Shown here: piece after piece, positions 56,708 to 64,000 of the stretch | Layout of the letters: the number at the start of each line of letters is the position of its first letter | Numbering within the stretch: position 1 is the first letter of the stretch | Origin: Victivallis lenta | GTDB lineage: Bacteria > Verrucomicrobiota > Lentisphaeria > Victivallales > Victivallaceae | Assembly: GCF_009695545.1 (NCBI RefSeq) | Contig: NZ_VUNS01000024.1 | Coordinates: forward strand, 1-64,000 | Length of the DNA: 64,000 bases | Direction: 5' to 3' | The notes under the pieces: generated by a model | Database searches by the model: none | Told to the model about the DNA's origin: nothing | What the model saw: only the letters and a program-made list of their open reading frames with translations | Made by a program: the position numbers and the translations under genes

Positions 56708-59700
56708 TTATAAATCCATTCCACGCCCGGAATCCTTTGGGATCTCCGGCGGCGCCGGAAAACGGGGCTGCGCCCGTTCCGGCGATCTGCTTTTAACGGC
56801 TTTCTCCTTCTTCGGTTTCGGCTTCGATTCCGGTTCCAACTCTTTCTGAGCAGCCTCGCGCTCATTGAGCTTGCGCTTTTCCTCTTCAACCCATGCATCG
56901 AACTCCTCCCAACCCCACGAATTGCGGGACCGTGCTGGAACGCCGACCTTTTCAAGTACCGGCTCCGATTCCAGCTTTTCCAGCTCCGAGGGGTTGTGTT
57001 TTTCTTCCGCATTCCATCTCTCCGAACTATGATGATCCTCCTGAGCGGCTGTTCTTTCAACTCCCGGCTCCGGATCATTCCCGCCATGCTTGCGCTTTTC
57101 CTCTTCGATCCATGCCTCGAACTCATCCCATCCCCATGAACTACGAGAACGGGCTGGAGCATTGTTTTTTCTCACCGCCGGCTTCGGCTCATCCGGAACG
57201 GCGTTTCCCTGACGAATCAGTTCTTTTATGACCGGTTCCGATTCAAGCGGCTTTGGAGGCTGGACCGCCGGAAATTCGACGGCGTGTTCCTTTTCAAGTT
57301 CAAGCAATGTCTTTTCCGTAACGATTCCGAAACCGTATCTGGCATTGCGACTGCGGCGGTCCGCCACTCTCCGACAATAACGCCTTACCCGGGCCGCCAC
57401 TCCCTTCAGATATCTCCGCAACTTCCTCAGTCGCCCTTCCACAGACTTGTACTCTGTATCCGGCCGCTTCTCTGCCGCCAGCAGCCGAACCTCCTCCGGC
57501 AAAGGCCGCCGTTCCGGAACGCGGGGAATCTCCCCCTCATCGACCAGATCATGCACGCTCAGGCGGCATTTTTTATCTTTCAATAACTGTTCTTTCAGAA
57601 ACTCTTTATCCGGACAGTGCAGCGCCATATTCAACCGCCCGCGACTCAGGGCCACATAGAAACTTTTCCGGTCTATCTCCTGCGCCGCCACAACCACCGT
57701 ATCGGCGGTCCGCCCCTGTGACTTGTAGGAGGTTGTAACCCAGCCGGGACTGATCGCTGAGCAGTTCTCCGGAAAATCAACCAGTTCCCGGTCGGTTCCA
57801 TCGGCGTTCAGCAGCATGATCTTTGCCGGATCATCAACGATCCGGGCGAGGTTGCCGTTATAGATTTTCCGGCTTTTCAGGTTGACGCCGAACTGGATCA
57901 CATCCCCCGGGCAAAGTTCCATTTCCCGCAGTTCTCCCGCTTCGATATAACCCGCCGACCGCCGGAGGTGGATCGACTTGCCGCTGGTGAAATGCAGCAT
58001 TCCGTCTGCGATCGATTCGACCACCGCATATTCGCCCGCCTCCGCGATATCCTTGAGGCTGCGCACAAAGGATACCGCCATGCCGGGGCGATAGTTCGCA
58101 GCCTCCGCCAGCATGGCTTTCTCCCACCGCCAACTGCGGAATACCGGCAGCATTCGTCCGGTTCGAGCAATCACTCCGGCCGTCTTCAGCCGTTCGCGGA
58201 CGGCGGAGGTCAGGTTGTCGCACTCGTCATGTGTCGGCGCCACCAGAATCGCCCGTTCGGGAAAACGGCCGTTTTCCGTGAACTCCAGATAGCTCTCCGC
58301 CGCTTTCTTCAGGTAGTCGGATTTCCCTTCATGAATAAAACCGTTCTCCTCGAATGTATCGAAAGCCGCCTGAAAATAGCCGTCGGCACAATAGGCAATC
58401 CCGGCGCGGTAGTTCTCGGACTGCTGCCGACGGATCGTTCTCAGCTCGAAGCGTGCAATCCCGGAATGGTTTTCCAGCAGCCGGAAGAAGTCGCCGCTTT
58501 CAACGGAAGTATGCTGCCGGGCGTCGCCGACGAACAGCACCCGGTAGTCGTTCTCGTTGGCGAGCCGGATAATCTCCGCGCCTTCGCGCAGAGAATTCAG
58601 TCCGCTTTCATCGATGATCACGTAACTGCCCGCTTCCGGTTTCTTTTCCGAAAGCAAAAAGCTCGCGACGGTGCTTGAATACTGAAATCCTTCCCCTTTC
58701 AGCACCTCAACCGCGCTGTTGGTCGGCGCGATCAGGTAAATGCGTTCGAGGCCGCAGCTTTGAAGGCCCCGGCAAAGTTCCTGCAAAGTCGAGGTCTTGC
58801 CGGAACCGGCCACGCCCCGGAACAGGTTGAAACGATCCGGAGAGTTCAGCAGCCCATGAATGATCGCGGCCTGTTCCTGCCGGCTCTCTTCGCCCGGAAA
58901 TGCTTCGAATTCCGGCGCGATGGGAGTAAGCAGATTACGCTGGCGTTCTACTGCTTCAATCGCGTAGAGTTCACGGTCGATTACCTCCTGCGGCGAATAC
59001 CACGGATTCTCCTTCAGCCCTCCGAGGTTGCACAGCTCCGGTACGTGCGGAACGGCCTGTTTCAAAACCTCCAGCTCAACATGGCCGAGGTTCCGGTTCA
59101 GGACCTCACCGAGAATCTTGTCGAGCTTCAGAACGCTTTCGCGTTCGTATAACTGCGGCAGGGCTTCCCGGATCATCCGGACGCAGGTTTCGATATCATT
59201 TCCCGGCAGGCTGCCGGTGTGCCTCCCGGCTTCCCGGACCATCTCATTCAGTTCCCGGCGCTGTTCATCCGAAAGCTGCGAAAGCTGGAACTGCCGCACC
59301 TTCGCCCGGTCGGAAGTTTTCAGCTTGTTTTCGCGGGTCGTCATCGAAAGAAAATTATTCTCCGCGAACGTCGGTTTCCGGCCATGCTCCGCGATGAATT
59401 TCTGTTCTTCGGCCTCAATCTCACGGCGGCGTTTCGAGTAGAGTTCCATCACCTCCGCCGAAACGCCTTTCAGGTCGAACCAGACGATCCGGCCTTTCTC
59501 GTCGCGGTGGTCAACCGTTTCGTAACCGAGTTCCCGGCATTTCCGGGCCAGATGGTTGTGGTAGACCTTCCCGGCGTAGCGAATCGCCCGGCACATCTCC
59601 AGGGCCTCCAGGGCCTTATAATTGCCGTCGGCGTCCTGCGTCAGATTGACCACCACATTATGCGTATGGAGCTGCGGATCGAGCGCACGGCTGGTGTCGT

Positions 59701-60151
59701 GCGTGAACCGCGCATAAAGGAGTTTGCCGGTAAGCTCATAGTTCCGGGTTTTCACATTTTCGCCCGTCCGCACCCGGACCGCGGCCAGATCTTCCAGTTC
59801 GTGCATCGCCGCCTGAACCGCCTCCTCATGGGCCTGAAGCAGCCGGGAATCGAACAATGAAATGATCGATACCGACTTCGGAGCCGCACATTGAAAATCA
59901 AAGAACCGGACGCCTGATTTTACAGTCCGCTGCGTCAGTTTTTCCAGGGTTTTAGGATTGATGTTCCGTTGAAACAAGCTGAACTCCTCCGAACTGACCG
60001 CATCCCACAAATCGAACTCCAACGCCAACCGTCCACACCATCTTCCCTGTACTTTTTCATGCTCCGAATAATAATCATTCGAAGAAAGATGATTCATATA
60101 AAAAGAACGACCATCCCCACGAACAGCCTTAATCTTCGTCATATTGAACAT
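56708..60151 (-). CDS. MobF-family conjugative relaxase/helicase (TrwC/TraI-like)
   Basis: A 1147-residue relaxase. SSNDYYSEHEKVQGRW near the N-terminus holds the tyrosines that cleave DNA at oriT, and DPQLHTHNVVVNL (about residue 160) is the three-His metal site. The helicase half has FRGVAGSGKTSTL (Walker A, about 445), YVIIDESG (Walker B, about 509) and TSYKSQGRTADTVVVA (motif VI). The tail carries two copies of a SWGW-x-EF-x-AW-x-EEEKRK module. I chose ATG 60151 (GGAG upstream) over 60211 because the family begins close to this point. It implies transfer by conjugation, with a helper pore because none is encoded here. Confidence 0.92.
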   Translation of the reverse strand: MFNMTKIKAVRGDGRSFYMNHLSSNDYYSEHEKVQGRWCGRLALEFDLWDAVSSEEFSLFQRNINPKTLEKLTQRTVKSGVRFFDFQCAAPKSVSIISLFDSRLLQAHEEAVQAAMHELEDLAAVRVRTGENVKTRNYELTGKLLYARFTHDTSRALDPQLHTHNVVVNLTQDADGNYKALEALEMCRAIRYAGKVYHNHLARKCRELGYETVDHRDEKGRIVWFDLKGVSAEVMELYSKRRREIEAEEQKFIAEHGRKPTFAENNFLSMTTRENKLKTSDRAKVRQFQLSQLSDEQRRELNEMVREAGRHTGSLPGNDIETCVRMIREALPQLYERESVLKLDKILGEVLNRNLGHVELEVLKQAVPHVPELCNLGGLKENPWYSPQEVIDRELYAIEAVERQRNLLTPIAPEFEAFPGEESRQEQAAIIHGLLNSPDRFNLFRGVAGSGKTSTLQELCRGLQSCGLERIYLIAPTNSAVEVLKGEGFQYSSTVASFLLSEKKPEAGSYVIIDESGLNSLREGAEIIRLANENDYRVLFVGDARQHTSVESGDFFRLLENHSGIARFELRTIRRQQSENYRAGIAYCADGYFQAAFDTFEENGFIHEGKSDYLKKAAESYLEFTENGRFPERAILVAPTHDECDNLTSAVRERLKTAGVIARTGRMLPVFRSWRWEKAMLAEAANYRPGMAVSFVRSLKDIAEAGEYAVVESIADGMLHFTSGKSIHLRRSAGYIEAGELREMELCPGDVIQFGVNLKSRKIYNGNLARIVDDPAKIMLLNADGTDRELVDFPENCSAISPGWVTTSYKSQGRTADTVVVAAQEIDRKSFYVALSRGRLNMALHCPDKEFLKEQLLKDKKCRLSVHDLVDEGEIPRVPERRPLPEEVRLLAAEKRPDTEYKSVEGRLRKLRRYLKGVAARVRRYCRRVADRRSRNARYGFGIVTEKTLLELEKEHAVEFPAVQPPKPLESEPVIKELIRQGNAVPDEPKPAVRKNNAPARSRSSWGWDEFEAWIEEEKRKHGGNDPEPGVERTAAQEDHHSSERWNAEEKHNPSELEKLESEPVLEKVGVPARSRNSWGWEEFDAWVEEEKRKLNEREAAQKELEPESKPKPKKEKAVKSRSPERAQPRFPAPPEIPKDSGRGMDL

Positions 60152-60309
60152 AGCTCCAACACCTTCTTTCAAAAGAAAAAAATCCCTTTTGAAACTCAAT
60201 GTAAAAGCCATAAATCAAGCTTACAATGACCAGACTCATCCTAAACCTGAACACCTGCCCAAGATGTACACTTTTCAAAGAGAAGAGAAAAAATAGGAAA
60301 CGCAATACT

Positions 60310-60419
60310 CCTAACTGTGTTAGGCCGGCAGAAAAAAGCGTTAAATTGCGTTAACTGATTTAACGCTTTGAAAACAGGTACGCCGATAGCATTAAATATT
60401 TTAATGCTTATATGGCGTA
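60310..60419. other. Cluster of inverted repeats upstream of the relaxase (candidate oriT)
   Basis: The 350 bases between relaxase and HTH gene contain no gene but three perfect stems in a row. They are CCTAAC/GTTAGG (60310-60324), AAAGCGTTAAAT (60335-60346) with ATTTAACGCTTT (60358-60369), and a nested TACGCC/GGCGTA (60379-60384, 60414-60419) enclosing GCATTAAA/TTTAATGC (60389-60407). GCGTTAA repeats within the loop. MobF relaxases normally nick at an oriT beside their gene within such repeats. A replication origin is the alternative. Confidence 0.55.
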
Positions 60420-60504
60420 ATTATCTAATCATAAACGAAAAATGACGGGACTTGAAATCCGGTAATCAGCCTGTATAGTATGATGGTTGAAGGAGAAAAC
60501 AGCT

Positions 60505-60849
60505 ATGCCGGGAAAAGAAAGCACACCACCATTCCAAAGTAAACTGACGCCGTACCGGAATGAAATTCTGAAGGCATGGTTTCGGCGCCAGACCTTGAAG
60601 GAGATTCAGGCCATGCTGCAGAAACACGGCGTCACAATCTCCCTGCCGGGGATTTCCCTTTTCATCAAGCGGCACAAGAATAAATACGATCCGAAAGCGG
60701 AACTGCAAAAGAAACGGGTGCAGACAGCAAAAGCCTCACCTCGGAAAAACAGACTACTCAGTTACAGGCGTTGGAGGAAGGTACTGGTCCGCGATTCTTC
60801 CGAAGTAGCCCGGGAATATGACCGAAAGCGTAGATCGTGTCGTCAATAG
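60505..60849 (+). pseudogene. HTH-domain island protein, 3' end replaced by IS insertion
   Basis: A 114-residue frame. The N-terminus (QSKLTPYRNEILKAWFRRQT, then LKEIQAMLQKHGVTISLPGI) is the same HTH type as the C-terminal domain of the DUF3990-cassette protein at 33253-33666. The middle is Lys/Arg-rich. The last five codons (RSCRQ) come from the IS5-family left end. Without the IS the frame would run RTGVI and stop a few bases into the right flank, so the coding loss is small and it may still work. It is divergent from the relaxase across the candidate oriT, a place typical of a relaxosome accessory or repressor protein. Confidence 0.6.
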
Positions 60850-61671
60850 CTAAAAGACCTAAGTCGCAATACACCTGATTTGTACTGTAGCAAGAAACGA
60901 AGCGGTGTTTTTAGCATATCTGGTTGCGACTCCGCGCCAACGTTTTTAATATCATGAATGCATTCTCGACAAGATGCCGTAACTTGTACAACTCCTTATC
61001 GTATTCACGTTGCATTTTGCGATTCTTTCTTGGGGGAATAACTGCCTTCATCCCTGCTTTTTCCGCTTTCTCGACAATTGCGTCCGAATCATAACCACGG
61101 TCTGCCAGAAGAACCTTCGCTTTGATGTTATCAATCAAGGCTTCAGCCTGCTTACAATCCGCTGTGGTACCTTCTGTAATAAGGATTCTGACCGGCATAC
61201 CATACGCATCCACGGCCAAATGTATCTTGGTATTGAGCCCCCTTTTGTCTTGGCCATATCTTGATTTCCTCCACGTGCACCGCTTCCATGTGCATGAACT
61301 TTGACATGACTCGCATCAATCATTAACAACTCAAATTCCGGATTATCAATTAATTCCACAAGAAGATTCTCCCAAACTCCTTTGTCGCGCCAGCGGCAAA
61401 AGCATCGGTGGGTATTTTTCCAATCTCCATAACTTGGCGGTAAATCACGCCAAGGTGCCCCCGTTCGTAAAATCCAAAATACCGCATTGATAAATTGCCG
61501 GTTGTCGCGAGCGTTGCCGCCCCAGGTTCCCTTGCGTCCCGGCAGCAAAAATTCAATTTTAGCCCAAGATTCATCCGATATATCATGTCGTTCGTATGCA
61601 TTCGCCATTTTTCTTACATCCTTTTTTGACGTTTGTATAATATAGCACACATCTATTGACGACACAATCTA
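60831..61671. mobile_element. IS5-family (IS427-like) insertion sequence
   Basis: Terminal inverted repeats TAGATCGTGTCGTCAATAG (60831-60849) and its complement, with one mismatch, at 61653-61671 bound an 841-bp element flanked by TA on both sides (target duplication included in the span). It contains one - strand transposase split in two frames. It entered just within the 3' end of the HTH gene and next to a GGACAGGTGTG motif. Confidence 0.85.
60911..61608 (-). CDS. IS5-family transposase made by -1 frameshift
   Basis: Two frames overlap between 61135 and 61219. The first (from ATG 61608, MANAYERHDISDESWAKIEF) carries WRDLPPSYGDWKNTHRCFCR and MIDASHVKVH with the first DDE Asp. The second carries VDAYGMPVR, LLADRGYDSDA (second Asp) and RHLVENAF (Glu). 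Continuation needs a -1 shift at A-AAA-GGG within CAAAAGGGGG near 61250, after which the second frame reads GLNTKIHLAVDAYG as in intact family members. Programmed frameshifting at such a site is known for this group, so the gene is probably functional. Confidence 0.85.
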
Positions 61672-61840
61672 GGACAGGTGTGATCTGAAGTTTTTATCGA
61701 AGGCCAAGTGGCATTTCTCCACCCTGGTGACATTTCTGAAGTGGAATCTTTTCGTCTATCGGGATTTACTGCAATGGTTGGATCAACCATTCACAAAACC
61801 GCCGGAGCCGGATTTATTTCAACCTGAGTTCGCTTTTTAG
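61672..61840 (+). pseudogene. C-terminal remnant of another DDE transposase
   Basis: An in-frame stretch reads KFLSKAKWHFSTLVTFLKWN, then LFVYRDLLQWLDQPF and a Pro-rich end, closing at TAG 61838-61840. The hydrophobic-aromatic helix after the last catalytic residue is typical of transposase C-termini, but I cannot name the family. The upstream part is missing, cut at the IS5 element. The downstream tail is the repeat also found at window position 1. Confidence 0.6.
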
Positions 61841-61945
61841 GACAGCAGATTTACAACAAGGGGGGGCTACTTTTGAGAATTGGTGTGAAATAGATGAAAA
61901 TGAGGGGGCGTAATCAGAAAATTATGCCGTTTTGAAAATTGTTAG
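61830..61945 (+). repeat. 3' tail of the insertion sequence, copy B
   Basis: A direct repeat of window positions 1-116 with about four substitutions. It holds the transposase stop and the noncoding right end of that IS. The following GACAGGTGTG is displaced to 63663 by the IS110-type element inserted exactly at its junction. Confidence 0.8.
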
Positions 61946-62050
61946 ATACCATGTATAGGTGACAAGCAATTGTCGGAGTAGAAAAGAACTCCTTTGTCGA
62001 GTAACTTTGGAAATTTACTCAAACCAAATTACCGAAAAAGGAGCTCAAAA

Positions 62051-63223
62051 ATGCAGAGAAAAGGTAATGCCATTCGCAGTGAAAGTCAAGTCAAGAACCA
62101 GATAAGTGTCGGAATTGATATGGGAGGCAGTCTCTGGGCAACAGCCGTTCAGGACTGGGAAGCGGGAAAAATGAGTTATTACGGTTTGAAAGACAAGGTT
62201 GATCAAAGCAAAGAGGATCGCGTGTTTGAGCTGGTCACAAATTTGCTTCATAGTGGCAAACGCGTAGATATTTTCTATGAAGCAGGTCGCTATGGCTACT
62301 GGCCAGCTCGTAAGTTGATTGCACTTGGTGCGAATGTTCATATCCTTCCGATCAACAAGTTGAAAGTGATTATGAGTGGAAAGACGATCAAGACGGACAA
62401 ACTTGATGCAAAATTCCTTGCCGCCTTGCACCCCTCGGATCATATACCAACAGTTTACATCCCGTCCTTGGAAGAGGAAGGTCGTCGGGATGCGGAACGA
62501 GAATGGGATCGTATCAAAAAATCAATAGATCGCGTAAACGCTCAAATGATTTCTTTGATAGAACGCACACCGTTGCCAGGTTTTAAATCACACCGGACGG
62601 CGGTAGAGTGGCGCAAGGCAATTAGAAAATGGTCGAAATTGCCGGAATGGGCAGAATGTCCCAGCTTGTTGTTGCTTCGGCTTCCCAATTTGCTTGCCGA
62701 ACTGGAGTTGTTCGAGAAAGAACTGGCTGGTTGGAAACAGACCATCCAGAAATTCCAGAATCACGATGAAGAAACTTCCAAACAAAATGGCAACACTGAT
62801 TCGACGGCAGAAACGGTCAGAAAATTGCAACAGTTTAAAGGTGTCGGAGATCGTTTGTCACGGCACTTGCCTTGGGAGATCGGAGATTTTCACCGTTTTG
62901 CCACGGGAAAACAATTTGCCGCATTTTTCGGATTGACACCATGTCCATATGCCAGTGGGACAATGAAAAGAGATCAGGGAATCAGCAAAGCCGGACGCAA
63001 AAGTCTGCGAAAAATGGCGATTGAATGTGCATGGCTGTGGTATCGCTGGCAACCGGAAAGTTGGTTGACAAAAAAATGGAAAGACCGCCTTGCGCAAAAA
63101 GGACGTAGTCGGAGAACCGCCATTGTCGCGCTCGCACGTCAGTTGATGGTTGCGTTGTGGCGATATGTGGTTAAAGGCGAAGTTATTGAAGGGGCGATTA
63201 TTAACAAACCAATTGCAGCATAA
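62051..63223 (+). CDS. IS110-family DEDD transposase
   Basis: A 390-residue transposase/recombinase. The RuvC-like N-terminal domain has VGIDMGGSLWATAV (first Asp), IFYEAGRYGYWPARKL (Glu) and TIKTDKLDAKFLA (Asp pair). The C-terminal Tnp domain has QFKGVGDRLSRHLPWEIGDF and QGISKAGRKSLRKMAIECAW, the latter with the catalytic serine of the family. AAGGAG precedes ATG 62051. It is full length and apparently intact. Confidence 0.92.
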   Translation: MQRKGNAIRSESQVKNQISVGIDMGGSLWATAVQDWEAGKMSYYGLKDKVDQSKEDRVFELVTNLLHSGKRVDIFYEAGRYGYWPARKLIALGANVHILPINKLKVIMSGKTIKTDKLDAKFLAALHPSDHIPTVYIPSLEEEGRRDAEREWDRIKKSIDRVNAQMISLIERTPLPGFKSHRTAVEWRKAIRKWSKLPEWAECPSLLLLRLPNLLAELELFEKELAGWKQTIQKFQNHDEETSKQNGNTDSTAETVRKLQQFKGVGDRLSRHLPWEIGDFHRFATGKQFAAFFGLTPCPYASGTMKRDQGISKAGRKSLRKMAIECAWLWYRWQPESWLTKKWKDRLAQKGRSRRTAIVALARQLMVALWRYVVKGEVIEGAIINKPIAA

Positions 63224-63662
63224 GCTTATGGTGAATCAACTCGTTTCACCTCCTGGTCTTCGAAAGATGCCGTAGGAAAGGTTGAGAAATTCACCGCCAT
63301 TTTAAGGAGAACGAAAGGATATTTTTGAACATAGAGGCTACTCGACAAAACTCTTGGTTGCGGATTGCATCCGACACCTTAAAGATAGAGACCTCGAATT
63401 CACACGTTTTTCGCATGTGGCATATTATCGGCGAATGTCTGGAACGTTCGCGGTCGATGGAAGGTTGGGAACGATGGCTTACCCGCTGCCGGTGTGAAGT
63501 GCTAGAAAATATCTTTTGAAGAACAGAAACAGAGATACAATAAGTTTTGATTTTAGCAAAAAACGACACCTATGGTTACATGGGTAAGGGGAATTACGCT
63601 TCGAATATAAGAAAAACTGGAAAAAAGTTACAAAAGTGGCTTGACAAAACCTAACATGGAAG
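63224..63662 (+). ncRNA. Candidate bridge-RNA region of the IS110/IS1111 element
   Basis: About 440 bases of the element lie after the transposase. A 64-codon frame within it (63325-63519) has no family match and a poor ribosome-binding site. IS110-family elements encode a structured bridge RNA in their long noncoding end, on the 3' side in the IS1111 subgroup. The position fits, but no secondary structure was computed. Confidence 0.4.
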
Positions 63663-63681
63663 GACAGGTGTGGGATTTTTT

Positions 63682-63942
63682 ATGAAACTCAATCCGTTTG
63701 TTATGATGCGGGAGGAGTTTGACGGAACCGGAATCGTGTTCGACCCCGACCGCAACAAAGCAATTTCACTGAATTCCACAGGCGTCGCCGTCTGGAAGGT
63801 TCTCGCCTCCGGCGGAACGGAAGCGGACGCAATCCATGCGATTCTCGCCGAATTCTCCGACGTCACGGAAGCGCAGGCGAAACAGGATGTTGCGAAGTTT
63901 TTCGGCGTTCTGCGTGAAAAAGGCCTGCTGACCGACGAATGA
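63682..63942 (+). CDS. PqqD-like peptide-modification chaperone
   Basis: An 86-residue protein resembling PqqD-family RiPP recognition proteins: GTGIVFDPDRNKAISLNSTG, then VAVWKVLASGGTEADAIHAI and FFGVLREKGLLTDE. Such winged-helix domains bind precursor peptides. I chose ATG 63682; an in-frame GTG at 63670 is possible. The region just upstream is the IS110 junction, so the native promoter or ribosome-binding site may have been displaced. Together with the next gene it begins a host locus beyond the window. Confidence 0.8.
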   Translation: MKLNPFVMMREEFDGTGIVFDPDRNKAISLNSTGVAVWKVLASGGTEADAIHAILAEFSDVTEAQAKQDVAKFFGVLREKGLLTDE

Positions 63943-63946
63943 TCTC

Positions 63947-64000
63947 ATGATCTTTTATACGGGAAACAGTATGAAAGGCGTTTTCGCGCCGGGCGACACG
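63947..64000 (+). CDS. Start of an S24/S26 signal-peptidase-like protein (partial)
   Basis: Eighteen codons before the window end read MIFYTGNSMKGVFAPGDT. GNSM followed by F-x-PGD is the nucleophile-serine region of type I signal-peptidase-like (S26) proteins, here right at the N-terminus, as in small soluble S24/S26 proteins encoded beside PqqD-like genes. It begins 4 bases after the PqqD-like stop. Confidence 0.6.
   Translation, partial: MIFYTGNSMKGVFAPGDT

Larger units (their letters stand above)
30200..60830. mobile_element. Plasmid-like/mobilisable island with PRTRC genes and MobF relaxase
   Basis: About 30 kb of genes unlike the flanks: PRTRC proteins, a MobF relaxase, an ArdC-like antirestriction protein, a methylase/helicase fusion, three toxin-antitoxin-like loci and many short unknown genes in ATGA-overlapping strings. 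The left limit is the eda-like remnant and the right limit the IS cluster. Both edges are approximate, since no attachment-site repeat, tRNA or integrase was found. PRTRC sets and MobF relaxases are established plasmid/ICE hallmarks. Absence of conjugation-pore genes implies mobilisation by a helper, or loss of that part. Confidence 0.65.
61946..63662 (+). mobile_element. IS110-family (IS1111-like) insertion sequence
   Basis: An element of about 1.7 kb sits between TTGTTAG and GACAGGTGTG, sequences that are contiguous at positions 111-126 of the window. This gives the empty site directly. Near its ends CCATGTATAGGTGACAAG (from 61949) and the complement of the right end (CCATGTTAGGTTTTGTCAAG) form an imperfect subterminal inverted repeat, a property of the IS1111 subgroup. 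Boundaries are uncertain by about 3 bases because of the shared core. Confidence 0.8.

Noticed and set aside
30200-60830. Attachment-site direct repeats or a tRNA gene at the island ends
   Set aside because: Visual comparison of 30170-30310 with 60200-60830 showed no convincing shared repeat, and no tRNA-like sequence was found.
63325-63519. A 64-codon frame within the IS110 noncoding end
   Set aside because: Weak start context, no family resemblance and a position in the expected RNA-coding end of the element.

Overview
The window looks like a chromosome segment of a Lentisphaerota bacterium (Victivallis-like). This assignment is an inference from gene style: a secreted protein with the prepilin signature [20 protein letters not shown] followed by PALGKAR, GntR-headed regulators with LacI-type sensor domains, and a dense set of glycoside hydrolases with tandem paralogues. 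No rRNA, tRNA or CRISPR array was seen.

Region 1 (1-29.9 kb) is a carbohydrate-use locus. On the + strand an operon encodes a glycyl radical enzyme (GRE), a GntR/LacI regulator, the GRE activase (radical SAM), an FGGY sugar kinase and a DUF4432 aldose-epimerase-like protein. It ends at a Rho-independent terminator buried in the convergent gene. manA (mannose-6-phosphate isomerase) is divergent from it. A long - strand run follows: GH36-type alpha-galactosidase, DMT transporter, clan GH-A glycosidase, a decayed PHP-domain gene, three tandem GH42/GH50-like paralogues, GH38 alpha-mannosidase, a GH32/GH43-like propeller enzyme, a prepilin-type secreted protein, a FAD oxidoreductase, a SASA-type acetylesterase, GH2 beta-mannosidase and a second GntR/LacI regulator. 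Together they suggest breakdown of a mannose/galactose-rich, partly acetylated glycan and entry of the sugars through ManA, with the GRE/kinase module handling an unidentified sugar or polyol.

Region 2 (about 30.2-60.8 kb) is a plasmid-like island entered just after a truncated KDPG-aldolase (eda-like) remnant. It carries an incomplete PRTRC cassette: E, C (ubiquitin-like), F, B (E2-like) and ThiF (E1-like), with the usual JAB-peptidase member (A) not found and the ParB member 12 kb away. It also has two DUF3990 (ADP-ribosyltransferase-fold) toxin-like cassettes in opposite orientations, about a dozen unrecognised genes in translationally coupled strings, a PAPS-reductase-family protein, a DUF4942 protein, a 1689-residue methylase/SNF2-helicase fusion, a PIN/Phd toxin-antitoxin pair, an ArdC-like antirestriction protein, a HicA-like/XRE pair and a MobF (TrwC/TraI) relaxase preceded by a cluster of inverted repeats that could be oriT. 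No integrase, replication initiator or type IV secretion genes are visible. The most striking non-coding feature is a set of strong intergenic hairpins placed before successive gene blocks. Two of them, 15 kb apart, are nearly identical and precede PRTRC-E and ParB.

Region 3 (60.8-64 kb) is an insertion-sequence graveyard. An IS5-family element (IS427-like, with a frameshifted transposase) interrupts a small HTH gene. Next come the 3' end of another transposase, and an IS110/IS1111-like element inserted at the end of that remnant. The remnant's 116-bp tail is repeated at window position 1. The last bases start a new host locus with a PqqD-like protein and a signal-peptidase-like (S26) protein cut by the window end.
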